Assembly: GCF_013034685.1 (NCBI RefSeq)
Contig: NZ_WQGO01000006.1
Coordinates: 62,001 to 126,000, forward strand
DNA from: Ruegeria lacuscaerulensis
Lineage (GTDB): Bacteria; Pseudomonadota; Alphaproteobacteria; Rhodobacterales; Rhodobacteraceae
Direction: 5' to 3'
Length of the DNA: 64,000 bases
The notes below the pieces were generated by a model. That model ran no database searches. It was not told where the DNA came from and saw only the letters and a program-made list of their open reading frames with translations. Positions within the stretch are counted from its first letter, which is position 1. Every line of letters begins with the position of its first letter. Position numbers and translations under genes: made by a program. Below are positions 55,199-64,000 of this stretch, in pieces.

Positions 55199-55913
55199 AA
55201 TTGTACTGGATACCGAAACCACGGGGTTCGATCCCGAAAGTGGCGACCGCATCGTGGAAATCGGCGCGGTCGAGCTTTGGAACCACGTGGCCACGGGCGA
55301 GACCTATCACGTCTATATCAACCCCGAACGTTCGATGCCGGAAGAGGCGTTTGGCGTTCACGGTATCGGCCCGGACCTTCTGGAAACTCCGCGACCACCG
55401 GAAAAAGGTGAAGTAACACTGAAGGACAAGCCGGTTTTTGCCAAGGTCGGTCAGGGATTTCGCGACTTCATCAAGGATTCGAAACTGGTCATCCACAACG
55501 CCTCGTTCGACATGAAGTTCCTGAACGCCGAGTTGAAATGGATGGGCCTGCCGCAGATTCCGATGGATCAGGCGCTCGATACGCTGGCCATCGCGCGCAA
55601 ACGCTTTCCGGGTTCACCCGCCTCGTTGGATGCGCTGTGCCGGCGGTTCAATATCGACAACTCGAACCGAACGCTGCACGGAGCGCTGCTGGACTCTGAG
55701 ATTCTGGCCGAGGTCTATCTGGAGCTGATCGGTGGACGGCAGCCGGATTTCGGCCTTTCGACTGTCGCCTCTGCGGCAGGTGCGGGCGGCGAAGAGTGGC
55801 GACCCACGGCACGACCGACACCCTTGGCGTCAAAGATCACCGATGAAGAACGCGCAGCACATGAAACATTTGTGGAAAAACTGGGCGAAAACGCCCTGTG
55901 GACCCGCGCCTGA
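55191..55913 (+). CDS. dnaQ: DNA polymerase III epsilon subunit (proofreading exonuclease)
   Basis: 3'-5' proofreading exonuclease of the replicase. I chose the ATG at 55191 ([19 protein letters not shown]); a longer reading would cover 54 bp more of coaE. The DEDDh motifs are visible: Exo I LDTETTG, Exo [15 protein letters not shown], and Exo III with [18 protein letters not shown]. It is 240 aa. The C-terminal part after about residue 185 is low in complexity and carries the polymerase contact in the family. It is convergent with secB across a hairpin. Confidence 0.95.
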   Translation: MREIVLDTETTGFDPESGDRIVEIGAVELWNHVATGETYHVYINPERSMPEEAFGVHGIGPDLLETPRPPEKGEVTLKDKPVFAKVGQGFRDFIKDSKLVIHNASFDMKFLNAELKWMGLPQIPMDQALDTLAIARKRFPGSPASLDALCRRFNIDNSNRTLHGALLDSEILAEVYLELIGGRQPDFGLSTVASAAGAGGEEWRPTARPTPLASKITDEERAAHETFVEKLGENALWTRA

Positions 55914-55933
55914 GGGATTATCCGGCGCGGGTC
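55901..55933. terminator. Hairpin between convergent dnaQ and secB
   Basis: A perfect 10-bp inverted repeat, GACCCGCGCC and GGCGCGGGTC, with a 13-base loop overlaps the dnaQ stop and lies before the secB stop. There is no clear T-tract, so its strength is unsure. Confidence 0.45.
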
Positions 55934-55940
55934 GAATGGG

Positions 55941-56444
55941 TTAGGCTTCGGCTTTTTGTGCTTCGGCCTGACGACGCATCAACTCGTTGCGGTACAGGGC
56001 CACGAAGTCGATATTGTCCAGGTTCACCGGCGGATAACCACCATCGCGGGTTACGTCGCTGACGATGCGGCGCAGGAACGGGAACAACATCCGCGGGCAC
56101 TCGATCATCAGGAACGGATGCAGTTGGTCATCGGCCACACCTTCAACGTGGAACAGGCCGCAATAATCCAGCTCGCACAGGAACAGGATGTCTTCCATGC
56201 CCTTGGCTTTGGATTTGAGGTTCAGTTTGACCGAAACCTCATACTGATGCTCAGTCGGGCGCTTTTTTGCATCAAGATTGACCTGAACGGAAATCTCGGG
56301 CTGCACGTCGCCGGATACGCCCTTTTGGGCCATCACGTTTTCAAACGACAGATCACGAATGAATTGTCCCAGAACGCGCATCTGGATCTGCGGTGCCGCC
56401 TGGGCTGCGGCGGCTGTGTTTTCTTTGGCGTCTTCTTCGGCCAT
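55941..56444 (-). CDS. secB: Protein-export chaperone SecB
   Basis: Cytoplasmic holdase that delivers preproteins to SecA. The 167-aa protein starts with a low-complexity Ala/Glu stretch, then IQMRVLGQFIRDLSFENVMA, VSVKLNLKSKAKGMEDILFL, LCELDYCGLFHVEGV and LMIECPRMLFPFLRRIVSDV, which give the four-strand SecB fold. SecB beside the dnaQ-coaE side of the origin is common in alphaproteobacteria. It is read towards the origin, unlike dnaQ. Confidence 0.95.
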   Translation of the reverse strand: MAEEDAKENTAAAAQAAPQIQMRVLGQFIRDLSFENVMAQKGVSGDVQPEISVQVNLDAKKRPTEHQYEVSVKLNLKSKAKGMEDILFLCELDYCGLFHVEGVADDQLHPFLMIECPRMLFPFLRRIVSDVTRDGGYPPVNLDNIDFVALYRNELMRRQAEAQKAEA

Positions 56445-56508
56445 TTATCTACTCCGAAACTAAAATTTGCCTTTGCTTAGCAAGTTGGGCGCGGCACCTC
56501 AATGCAGG

Positions 56509-57000
56509 TCACGGACCTTCGACCCATTTCGATGGTTTTGATGGGTCACGGCGGGGGTGAACCTCGGTGTATTCCCCGTCGATCACGTCGTCTTGCGGTG
56601 CAGGGTCAGGACCGGTGCGGAACTGCGCGCCACCACCCATCTGAAACTGGGTGATGGTTACTCTGGACTTGAGAAAGTTGAAAACGGCCACCCGAACTCC
56701 GGGAATAAGCAAAGCAAAACCAATGGCATCGGTGAAAAACCCCGGTGTTAGCAGCAATACGCCAGACAACAGGATCATGGCGCCGTGGGCCAGCGGCTCG
56801 GTCGGGTCGTCCAGTTCGGCAAAGGATCGCTGCAGATTGGCCAATGCCATGCGACCTTGTGTCCGTACCAAAGCTGTGCCCAACACAGCCGTCAGAACGA
56901 CAATCGCAAGCGTTGGCCACAGACCGATCAGGCCGCCTACCTGAATGAACAAGGCGATCTCGATGATCGGGACCAGCAAAAAAGCGAGGAACAGATACAT
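56509..57000 (-). CDS. fxsA: FxsA-family membrane protein
   Basis: A 163-aa inner-membrane protein. Helices are at about 2-20, 25-45 and 70-105, with FLLVPIIEIALFIQVGGLIG and LLLTPGFFTDAIGFALLIPG, the FxsA block. The C-terminal third is hydrophilic and less conserved. E. coli FxsA (YjeG) suppresses F-plasmid exclusion of phage T7; the native role is unknown. It lies 64 bp upstream of secB on the same strand and is divergent from the Tim44-like gene. Confidence 0.92.
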   Translation of the reverse strand: MYLFLAFLLVPIIEIALFIQVGGLIGLWPTLAIVVLTAVLGTALVRTQGRMALANLQRSFAELDDPTEPLAHGAMILLSGVLLLTPGFFTDAIGFALLIPGVRVAVFNFLKSRVTITQFQMGGGAQFRTGPDPAPQDDVIDGEYTEVHPRRDPSKPSKWVEGP

Positions 57001-57108
57001 ATGCGTTATCCTTTAACCAGGCTCGGGCAGTAGACTTGGCCCGAACTGTCACCTACATAGTGGCAAGAGGCTGCGTATACAAAGTCGCGGTCCGATAAAG
57101 AGGATGAA

Positions 57109-57768
57109 ATGAACGAACCGATGATCCAGTTGCTGGTCCTGGCCGGAATTGCCGTTTTCCTGATCCTGCGCCTGAAAAGCGTGCTGGGGACGCGTGAGGG
57201 TTTTGAAAAGCCTCCCGTTCAGCAGCAGCCAGACGGGCAGAATTCGCGCCGTGACTTCGAGGTGATCGAAGGCGGCCCGGATCACGACATCACCGACCAC
57301 GTTGCCGAAGACAGCGAACAGGCCCAGACCCTGACCGCTATGAAGCGGGTTGAGCCCAGCTTTTCGGTGTCCGAGTTTGTTCAAGGCGCGCGCGGCGCGT
57401 ATGAGATGATCGTGATGGGGTTCGAAAAGGGCAATCTGGACGAAATCCAGCCCTTCCTGTCCGAAGAGGTGTTTGACACTTTCGTCGATGTCGTCGCAGC
57501 GCGTGAAGATCAGGGCCTGACGATCGAAGCTGAATTCATTGGGGTGCGAGAAACCGCGCTGGCCGATGTAAAGTTCGACAAGGACACCAACGAGGCCGAG
57601 ATTACCATGCGCTTTGTAGGTGAACTGACCTCGGTCGTGCGCGATCGCGGTGGTGATATCATCGAAGGCAACCCCAACACCGTCAAACGCCAAAAGGACA
57701 GCTGGACCTTTGCCCGCGTCATGGGCAGCGACGATCCGAACTGGCTGCTTGTTGCCACGGACGCATGA
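57109..57768 (+). CDS. Tim44/TimA-domain protein
   Basis: A 219-aa protein with one N-terminal membrane helix (about 5-22) and a Tim44-like domain at about 80-215 (FVQGARGAYEMIVMGFEKGN, the start of the fold). In alphaproteobacteria it has been called TimA and is regarded as the bacterial relative of the mitochondrial import factor Tim44; a role near the membrane translocase is proposed but unproven. It overlaps mltA by 4 bp and lies close to secB. Confidence 0.9.
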   Translation: MNEPMIQLLVLAGIAVFLILRLKSVLGTREGFEKPPVQQQPDGQNSRRDFEVIEGGPDHDITDHVAEDSEQAQTLTAMKRVEPSFSVSEFVQGARGAYEMIVMGFEKGNLDEIQPFLSEEVFDTFVDVVAAREDQGLTIEAEFIGVRETALADVKFDKDTNEAEITMRFVGELTSVVRDRGGDIIEGNPNTVKRQKDSWTFARVMGSDDPNWLLVATDA

Positions 57769-58799
57769 TTGCTGCGCTTCGGTCGTTTTTGCTGGGGGCT
57801 GTGATGGCAACCTCTGCCAGCGCCGAAGCGACGCGTTCCATTCTGTCGTTTGACGATCTGGATGGCTGGGCCGCCGATGACCACGGGGCGGCCCTTTCAG
57901 TTTTTCTGAACACGTGTGGCGATCTGGATGACCCGGATTGGCGCGCACTCTGCAGTGTCGCGCAGACCTATGAAGCCGATGCCGCCCGATCTTTCTTTGA
58001 GCTGTTCTTCCGCCCCGTTCTGGTCGAAGATGGCAAGGACGCGTTGTTCACCGGGTATTTTGAGCCAGAATTGGACGGATCGCGCACCCGATCGGATCGG
58101 TTCCGGTATCCGCTGTACAAAATGCCGCCCGAGGCGCGCGGGGTCGAGCAATGGCTGTCACGTCGGGACCTGTTGACCAGCGATGTTTTGCAAGGTCGCG
58201 GGCTTGAGATCGCTTGGGTCGATGACCCAGTCGAGCTGCTCTTTCTGCAAATCCAGGGCTCGGGCCGTATCCGCCTGCCGGATGGCGGTGCGTTGCGGGT
58301 GGGTTATGGGGGCGCAAACGGGCATCCCTACCGCTCCATCGGGTCGGAGTTGATCCGAAAGGGCGCATTGGCCGCCCATCAGGTCAGTGCGCAGATGATC
58401 AAGACATGGGTGCGCAAGAACCCCGAGGCCGGGGCCGAGCTGCTGTTTCACAACCCCTCATACGTGTTCTTCCGCGAAGTCACCCGCGTTGCGCCCGAGC
58501 TTGGGCCTTTGGGCGCCATGAACCGATCCGTCACCACGATGCGCAGCATTGCGGCCGATCCGGGCTTCACGCCGTTGGGCGCGCCGGTTTGGGTTGAGAA
58601 GGACGGCAAGAACCCATTGCGACGGTTGATGATCGCGCAGGATACCGGTTCGGCTATCAAGGGCGCGCAGAGGGCAGATATTTTCTTTGGTACTGGTGAT
58701 GAAGCGGGCCGCGCCGCGGGGCGTTTGAAAGACCCCGGACGCATGATCGTTTTACTGCCGATCCAACGCGCCTATGCACTGGCACCGGATTCGTTCTGA
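57765..58799 (+). CDS. mltA: Membrane-bound lytic murein transglycosylase A
   Basis: Cleaves peptidoglycan glycan strands to anhydromuropeptides. The 344-aa protein has a signal peptide (RSFLLGAVMATSASA), the MltA barrel with LFTGYFEPELDGSR and VELLFLQIQGSGRIRLPDGG, and a C-terminal 3D domain with LMIAQDTGSAIKGAQRADIF, the catalytic-type Asp in AQDTGSAI. No lipobox is clear, so it may be soluble in the periplasm. It sits between the Tim44-like gene and the Smr gene, both overlapping. Confidence 0.93.
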   Translation: MIAALRSFLLGAVMATSASAEATRSILSFDDLDGWAADDHGAALSVFLNTCGDLDDPDWRALCSVAQTYEADAARSFFELFFRPVLVEDGKDALFTGYFEPELDGSRTRSDRFRYPLYKMPPEARGVEQWLSRRDLLTSDVLQGRGLEIAWVDDPVELLFLQIQGSGRIRLPDGGALRVGYGGANGHPYRSIGSELIRKGALAAHQVSAQMIKTWVRKNPEAGAELLFHNPSYVFFREVTRVAPELGPLGAMNRSVTTMRSIAADPGFTPLGAPVWVEKDGKNPLRRLMIAQDTGSAIKGAQRADIFFGTGDEAGRAAGRLKDPGRMIVLLPIQRAYALAPDSF

Positions 58800-59386
58800 T
58801 GGCACGGCGCAAACTCACCTCGGACGAAATCGAACTATGGCGAAAGGTCGCCAAACAGGCCGAGCGGATGCACCCCGAGATCCCGCAAACGGTGCATCCG
58901 ACCACCCTGCCGAAACCGAAGCCCACCAAAACGCCAAAAGCGCGGATCGACACGTTTGAGCTTGGCCAGACCGCACCTTCTAAACCATCGCGCCATGCGC
59001 TGAAACCCTCTATTGCGGAAAGCCTGCGCGCTAGCCCGGTGCAGATGGACAACAAAGCGTTTGGTCGGATGAAGCGTGGCAAGCTCAAGCCCGAAGGCAA
59101 GCTGGACCTGCACGGAATGCGCGTGGATACGGCCCATCCGGCGTTGGTGCGCTTTGTTCTGACCGCCCAAGCGCAAGGTAAACGTCTGGTTCTGGTCGTC
59201 ACCGGAAAAGGCAAGGACCGGGACGAGCCCGGCCCCATCCCCACCCCGCGCGGCGTATTGCGCAACCAAGTGCCGCATTGGCTGAGCATTCCGCCGCTGG
59301 CGCAGGCCGTGCTGCAAGTAACCCCTGCCCATATCAGTCATGGTGGCGACGGGGCGTATTACGTTTACCTGCGGCGTATCCGTTAA
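58799..59386 (+). CDS. Smr-domain protein
   Basis: A 195-aa protein with an Smr domain at about 98-190. LDLHGMRVDTAHPAL is the LDLHG motif, and VVTGKGKDRDEPGPI the TGKG loop. The N-terminal half is basic and poorly ordered. Smr proteins are nucleases linked to ribosome rescue or mismatch-type repair; the role here is unknown. The 3' stop overlaps that of the convergent MFS gene (shared TTAA). Confidence 0.9.
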   Translation: MARRKLTSDEIELWRKVAKQAERMHPEIPQTVHPTTLPKPKPTKTPKARIDTFELGQTAPSKPSRHALKPSIAESLRASPVQMDNKAFGRMKRGKLKPEGKLDLHGMRVDTAHPALVRFVLTAQAQGKRLVLVVTGKGKDRDEPGPIPTPRGVLRNQVPHWLSIPPLAQAVLQVTPAHISHGGDGAYYVYLRRIR

Positions 59387-60603
59387 AAACTGCGCGCGGC
59401 GCGGGTGATCCCGATCCAGACCAACGCGCTGGCTGCGACGAAGAACGCTCCTATCCACAGGAATTGCTGATCCAGCGCGACGCGATGGTCGATCAACACT
59501 CCGGTCAGTCCCGGCCCGATGGCCGAGCCCAAGACCATCACGGCGGTTGCCATGGCCTTGATCGCACCGATGTGGCGGGTGCCATAGAACTCGGCCCAGA
59601 ACGCGCTGGGCAGTGTGCTATTGGCCCCCACGGTCAAGGCCAGAAAAACCAACGCCAAACTGGCCCCCACCAACCCTGTCACAAACGAGACAAGGGCAAA
59701 CCCGATCGCCATGGGCAATAGGAAATAAGGCATCATCCGCGCGGTGCCCCATTTGTCCAGAGCCCAGCCGGTTGCAAACATCGCCAGCAGGGACACAGCG
59801 GTGTAGATCGGGAACAATGCAACCAGTTCGATATGCTGCCAGCCCTTGATCTCGGCCAGATGCACCTGATGAAAGAAAAACGCGGTGATGAAGGCGGATG
59901 GTCCCAGCAATGCTGGAGCCATAAACCAGAAAAGTGGACTAAGTAGAGCCTGTTTTCGCGTCCAATGGCGCCCTTTCATCCCGGTTGAGGAATGCTCAGA
60001 CGCCAGGCTTTGCGGCGTGCGTTCCTGTCGCAGCAAACGCACCAGAACCGGGATCCCTAACAGCACCATTCCAGCTGAAATCACCCAAAGTATCCGCCAA
60101 TCCAGCACTGCCATCGCGGCGACGAAAATGACCGGCAGCAGCGCCTCGCCGACCGAGAACCCGACCGAGGCAATGGACAGCGCTTTGCCCCGCGTGGCGG
60201 TGAACCAGCGTGTCATTGCCACCAGGGCCAGATGCACAGACATCCCCTGCCCGAACAGGCGCAACAGAAAGATGATGATGGGTAAAAGGAACAGCCATGC
60301 GTTCAGCGCCATCGCCATCGCGGCCAAGGCCAGACCGACCAGGACAACCGGCCCCAGAACGCGCACGCGAAACATATCGGTCAGCGCCCCGGCCCAGATC
60401 ATGACCACGGCCGACACTGTCGTGCCCAGCGAATAAAGTCCGCCCCACGCCCCATGGCTCAGGCCATACGCGGCGCGGATTTCGCCGGAAAAGATCGAGA
60501 TGAAGAAGGTTTGCCCAAAGCTGGACAGAAATGTCAGCAAAAACCCCGCGCCCAGCCATGCTGCGTTGTCGCGCAGAAACTCGCCGGGCCGAGGCGACGT
60601 CAC
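59383..60603 (-). CDS. MFS transporter (12 helices)
   Basis: A 406-aa major-facilitator protein with about 12 hydrophobic stretches. It starts GTG (reads MTSPRPGEFLRDNAAWLGA) and overlaps the upstream hydrolase stop as GTGA. The first half has AYGLSHGAWGGLYSLGTTVS, and TGWALDKWGTARMMPYFLLP lies at the second half's loop 8-9 motif. Oxalate/formate-antiporter-like or nitrate-like subfamilies are possible; the substrate is not decided. Confidence 0.87.
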   Translation of the reverse strand: MTSPRPGEFLRDNAAWLGAGFLLTFLSSFGQTFFISIFSGEIRAAYGLSHGAWGGLYSLGTTVSAVVMIWAGALTDMFRVRVLGPVVLVGLALAAMAMALNAWLFLLPIIIFLLRLFGQGMSVHLALVAMTRWFTATRGKALSIASVGFSVGEALLPVIFVAAMAVLDWRILWVISAGMVLLGIPVLVRLLRQERTPQSLASEHSSTGMKGRHWTRKQALLSPLFWFMAPALLGPSAFITAFFFHQVHLAEIKGWQHIELVALFPIYTAVSLLAMFATGWALDKWGTARMMPYFLLPMAIGFALVSFVTGLVGASLALVFLALTVGANSTLPSAFWAEFYGTRHIGAIKAMATAVMVLGSAIGPGLTGVLIDHRVALDQQFLWIGAFFVAASALVWIGITRAARSF

Positions 60604-61697
60604 GGGGCGCTTACCTGTGCCTGTCCGGTTTCGGTCAGAACGATCTCGGTCGCGCCGGTCGGGTTGCGCACATTGGCCGGGGCGATGACGTCAATCCCCC
60701 GCTGCTCGGTACCGAATGTGTCGCTGACCCGGCGGGCCGATGCGATAATTGCCAGCAACGCTGGCGAGGTCGCGGCCACGAAATGCGAGGATTGCGCATC
60801 GTTATTGAAAGCGGTCGTGTCCAGAATGTTGATCTTGTATTCTGACAGCGCCTCGGCCGAACTGATATTGCCCAGACGCTCACCCTTGGTGGTGCCGCGC
60901 AGCCGGGCCGAGATATTCAGCAACTTGTCCTTTTGCGAGGTGATGACGATGAACGGATCCGGCGGTGTCTTGATCACATCCATCTGCGAGCGGAACAGAT
61001 CCACGTCCAGATCCGGTGAAATCAGCACCACGCCTTCCAGATTGCGACTGGCCCAGCCTGGTTCGCGCAATTCGGCCTGTCGCATCATCTCCATCGTCAA
61101 GGCAGTGCCCATGGAATGCGCCACCAGAACCACGCGTTTGACTCCCATGGTTTTCAAGTGGCGGACGGTCTGCTCCAACCCGTCGCGGGCAAACAGCATA
61201 CTGTCCAGATCATAGGCATAGCCATATCCGGTCGCCTGGCTGGGCCAGGAATAAACCATTGTGGCACCGGGAATATTCAGATCGTGTCTAAGCTGCGCGG
61301 CGCGAAACGTAGTTTCGGACTGTGTTGTGTTGTAGCCGTGAATGAAGATCGACACCTCATCCACGTTGCCCAACCGGGCTTTCAAATCGCCGGGCCCTTG
61401 TAACTCATCCACGGCAGCCATCACGAACTGCTTTTCGGGGTTTGGATTGGCGTAAGAGAAATCCAACGTTCCGGGTGTGTGATTGGGCGGGATCGAGACG
61501 GTCATTTCCAGAAACTGCAACCCATCTCCCCGCTTGAACCCGTAAGAGCCATCAGCCTCGCGCGCGCGGGTTGTGGTGGCGTAGATGGTTTGGGGTGTGC
61601 CCACATCCAAAGCCGACGGCACCGTTTCCGAGATGGTACGGTCGACGCAGGCGGTCAGAAGAGATGCAATCAAAAAAATGGAAATATAGCGCAGCAC
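60600..61697 (-). CDS. DUF900-type alpha/beta hydrolase, lipoprotein
   Basis: A 365-aa protein with a lipobox signal (ISIFLIASLLTAC, Cys17), so probably attached to a membrane. The fold is an esterase-like alpha/beta hydrolase: SIFIHGYNTTQSETTFR, YSWPSQATGYGYAYD and the nucleophile motif VAHSMGTALTMEMM (serine in HSMG). It starts with GTG. The substrate is unknown; such proteins are often annotated as DUF900. It shares GTGA with the MFS gene downstream. Confidence 0.88.
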   Translation of the reverse strand: MLRYISIFLIASLLTACVDRTISETVPSALDVGTPQTIYATTTRAREADGSYGFKRGDGLQFLEMTVSIPPNHTPGTLDFSYANPNPEKQFVMAAVDELQGPGDLKARLGNVDEVSIFIHGYNTTQSETTFRAAQLRHDLNIPGATMVYSWPSQATGYGYAYDLDSMLFARDGLEQTVRHLKTMGVKRVVLVAHSMGTALTMEMMRQAELREPGWASRNLEGVVLISPDLDVDLFRSQMDVIKTPPDPFIVITSQKDKLLNISARLRGTTKGERLGNISSAEALSEYKINILDTTAFNNDAQSSHFVAATSPALLAIIASARRVSDTFGTEQRGIDVIAPANVRNPTGATEIVLTETGQAQVSAP

Positions 61698-61796
61698 GAA
61701 AATAGCCCTCGAGGGTTTGCGCGTAGGCTAACGAATTCCTGCCGCGGGTCCAAGCGCGACGGGTTCAACCAAGCAGCGAAAATCGGCCAGTGTCTG

Positions 61797-63104
61797 TTAC
61801 AGGACGTATCGGCTGAGGTCGGTGGATTTGGTCAGCTCACCTAGATTGTCATCCACGAACTGCGCGTTCACAGTGATTTCCGCCCCGGCCTGATCGGGTG
61901 CAGTGAACGAGAGTTCTTCGAACACACGCTCCATCACCGTATATAGCCGCCGCGCGCCGATGTTTTCGACGCTTTGGTTCACATTTGCCGCGATCTTGGC
62001 CAAAGCCGCGATGCCGTCATCGGTAAAGCTGACCGTGACTTCTTCAGTACCCATCAACGCAGTGTATTGGCGGGTCAAGGCGTTGTCGGTCTCGGTCAGG
62101 ATGCGGACGAAATCCTCTTCGGTGAGCGCTCGCAGTTCCACCCGGATCGGCAGACGCCCCTGCAATTCCGGCAATAGGTCCGAGGGTTTGGCGATGTGGA
62201 ATGCGCCAGACGCAATGAACAGGATGTGGTCGGTTTTCACCGGACCATGTTTGGTGGATACGGTGGTGCCTTCGATCAGGGGCAGCAGGTCGCGCTGCAC
62301 CCCCTCGCGACTGACATCGCCACCGCGCGCTTCCGCGCGCGCGCAGACCTTGTCGATCTCATCCAGAAACACGATGCCGTTCTGTTCAACCGATTCCAAA
62401 GCCACGCGGTTGACCGTTTCATCGTCCAGCAGCTTGTCGGCTTCTTCCCCGATCAGCGCGTCATAGCTTTCGGCCACGGTCATGCGTTTCTTGACGGTGC
62501 GCCCGCCAAAAGCCTTGCCAAAGATATCACCCAAATTCATCATCCCCATCTGACTGCCCGGCTGTCCCGGCACGTCAAACATCGGCATCGGGTTTGAGCT
62601 GTCCGACAGTTCCAGTTCGATCACCGTATCGTCCAGTTCCCCTGCTTTCAGCTTTTTGCGGAACATCTCGCGCGTGCCCTCGCGGGCGTCTTCGCCGGCA
62701 ATGGCGGTGATGACGCGATCCTCGGCGGCCTGATAGGCGCGCGCTTTCACGTCCTCGCGCATAAACTCGCGGGTCTGGATGATCGCCGCATCGGCCAGAT
62801 CGCGGATGATCTGTTCCACGTCGCGGCCCACGTATCCGACCTCGGTGAACTTTGTGGCCTCGACCTTGATAAAAGGCGCGCGGGCCAGCTTGGCCAGACG
62901 GCGGCTGATCTCGGTTTTGCCGACACCGGTGGGGCCGATCATCAGGATGTTTTTGGGGTAGACCTCATCGCGGATATCATCAGCCAGCTGCTTGCGCCGC
63001 CAGCGGTTGCGCAGCGCCACGGCCACCGCGCGTTTGGCATCTTTCTGACCGATAATGAAACGGTCCAGTTCCGAGACAATCTCGCGCGGGGTCAGGTCGG
63101 TCAC
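61797..63104 (-). CDS. hslU: ATP-dependent protease ATPase subunit HslU
   Basis: AAA+ unfoldase partner of the HslV peptidase. The 435-aa protein begins GTG (reads [20 protein letters not shown]), has Walker [18 protein letters not shown] and [20 protein letters not shown] as Walker B, and ends [12 protein letters not shown], the C-terminal tail that inserts into HslV. The intermediate domain is present. No hslV lies upstream or downstream in the window, although the two genes are usually adjacent. Confidence 0.96.
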   Translation of the reverse strand: MTDLTPREIVSELDRFIIGQKDAKRAVAVALRNRWRRKQLADDIRDEVYPKNILMIGPTGVGKTEISRRLAKLARAPFIKVEATKFTEVGYVGRDVEQIIRDLADAAIIQTREFMREDVKARAYQAAEDRVITAIAGEDAREGTREMFRKKLKAGELDDTVIELELSDSSNPMPMFDVPGQPGSQMGMMNLGDIFGKAFGGRTVKKRMTVAESYDALIGEEADKLLDDETVNRVALESVEQNGIVFLDEIDKVCARAEARGGDVSREGVQRDLLPLIEGTTVSTKHGPVKTDHILFIASGAFHIAKPSDLLPELQGRLPIRVELRALTEEDFVRILTETDNALTRQYTALMGTEEVTVSFTDDGIAALAKIAANVNQSVENIGARRLYTVMERVFEELSFTAPDQAGAEITVNAQFVDDNLGELTKSTDLSRYVL

Positions 63105-63276
63105 GGGTTGGGTCCTTTCGATCAGCGGTTTGGCTTACGTAGTCACCGCACAGGCGAAAACAACTGCGGCAGCGTTGGTTAGCAATGCGCCTGCCGGTTT
63201 GCAAATGCTTTCCATAGGTGAAACGTTTGTGCTCTGATACAATCATTTCAATATGTTGAGGGTCAGGAGCGCGCGA

Positions 63277-64000
63277 ATGACGAAAATTGCCAAGATCACC
63301 CTGTTGTTCGTGGTGTTTGTGGACCTAATCGGACAAGGTTTGGTCTTTCCCATCATCAACTCATTGATCATGGAGACGAAATCTGGCTTCCTTCCCGACA
63401 GCACGCCGATGGGGCAGCGGCATTTCTACTATGGGCTGGTGATCGGGTGTTTCTTTTTGTCTTGGTTTCTGGGTGTGGTCTATGTCTCCAAAGTCTCGGA
63501 TTCCATAGGGCGCAAGAACGCGCTTCTGGTCTGTCTGGCCGGGGCGTTGGCGGGCTATGCGCTGACGATTGCGTCGCTTTACCTCAACAGCCTTCTGCTG
63601 CTGATCATCGGGCGGTCAATCACAGGGTTCACGGCTGGCAACCAGCCCATCGCGCAGGCGGCAATGATTGATGGCAGCACGGACGCCGCCGATCGCGACC
63701 GAAACATGGGCTATATCGTGACCGGTGTCAGCTTTGGTCTAGTCGGAGGGCCCATCATAGGCGCCGTCCTGTCTGATGCGGCCCTGCTGGGCAGCGTGGC
63801 CACCCTTAAAACGCCGTTCTATGGCGCGTTTGCTCTGGTCCTGATCGCCATTTTCCTGGTGATCACCTTCTTCAAGGACACCCGCACTGAACGTGAACCC
63901 TTTGTCTTTCGCCCGCGTGATATCACCGATAGCCTGTTCGCTGTGCGCGGGCATCCGATGGTTCTGAAAATCTTGCCGGTCTATTCCTTCTTCATGATCG
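63277..64000 (+). CDS. MFS transporter (TetA/multidrug-like), 3' part missing
   Basis: About 241 codons of a rightward major-facilitator gene that runs off the window end. Translation from the ATG at 63277 (MTKIAKITLLFVVFVDLIGQ), with GGAG 8 bp before it, gives helix 1, then VSKVSDSIGRKNALL, the loop 2-3 motif, and GRSITGFTAGNQPIAQA. VGGPIIGAVLSDAALLG and a segment with DTRTEREPF follow. It resembles the drug-proton antiporter class; the substrate is unknown. It is divergent from hslU, with 172 bp between. Confidence 0.87.
   Translation, partial: MTKIAKITLLFVVFVDLIGQGLVFPIINSLIMETKSGFLPDSTPMGQRHFYYGLVIGCFFLSWFLGVVYVSKVSDSIGRKNALLVCLAGALAGYALTIASLYLNSLLLLIIGRSITGFTAGNQPIAQAAMIDGSTDAADRDRNMGYIVTGVSFGLVGGPIIGAVLSDAALLGSVATLKTPFYGAFALVLIAIFLVITFFKDTRTEREPFVFRPRDITDSLFAVRGHPMVLKILPVYSFFMI

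Noticed and set aside
1..64000. tRNA, rRNA, CRISPR, insertion sequence, prophage or integron content
   Set aside because: No tRNA-like cloverleaf with CCA-type end, no spaced direct repeats, no transposase or phage-protein reading frames were found; coding density and style are uniform.

Overview
The window is a gene-dense, GC-rich stretch of an alphaproteobacterial chromosome. It is most likely from the roseobacter part of the Rhodobacteraceae. The reasons are the gene order around mnmE-mnmG-rsmG-parA-parB and rho-hemJ / maf-aroE-coaE-dnaQ / secB, the RpoH-type promoter at dnaK, an NaChBac-type sodium channel, and palindromic intergenic elements of a kind I associate with this family. Species cannot be decided from the sequence alone. 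I saw no rRNA, tRNA, CRISPR array, insertion sequence or prophage.

Layout. 1-4.8 kb: a leftward thiamine operon, thiD-thiO-thiS-thiG-thiE-thiF followed by a ThiY-like pyrimidine-binding protein that runs off the left edge, led by a TPP riboswitch. 4.8-8.3 kb: dnaK-dnaJ behind a heat-shock promoter, ending in a run of hairpins. 8.3-17.8 kb: alkB, then a cell-surface polysaccharide locus with a KpsM-like ABC permease, a CysQ-type PAP phosphatase, a KdsB-type CMP-sugar synthetase, GalE, two paralogous glycosyltransferases, a GT14 (core-2/I-branching) transferase and a double-domain sulfotransferase. 17.8-32.3 kb: an L,D-transpeptidase, the sodium channel, an RNA uracil methyltransferase, a pair of ABC exporter half-transporters, cca, two Nudix hydrolases, Hsp33, a response regulator/PP2C phosphatase with an Hpt protein, another glycosyltransferase, ilvA and a membrane protein. 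32.4-45.4 kb: argG, an SCP2 protein, msrA, a PfkB kinase, maeB, mutS, grpE-hrcA, rph-rdgB-hemW and a YbaN-like protein.

45.4-56.4 kb is the chromosomal replication and segregation centre. parB-parA-rsmG-mnmG-mnmE-rho-hemJ run leftward and maf-aroE-coaE-dnaQ run rightward from a 404-bp AT-rich gap. That gap carries DnaA-box-like sequences and four GANTC sites and is the probable oriC. Two perfect 16-bp parS sites lie inside the first codons of rsmG and mnmG. 56.5-64 kb: fxsA, a Tim44-like protein, mltA, an Smr protein, an MFS transporter, a DUF900-type lipoprotein hydrolase, hslU without hslV beside it, and an MFS transporter cut by the right edge.

Most of the window is conserved housekeeping DNA. 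The least ordinary parts are the polysaccharide sulfation locus, the ThiF-rhodanese fusion that lacks the expected zinc cysteines, the origin region with coding-sequence parS sites, and the hairpin array after dnaJ.
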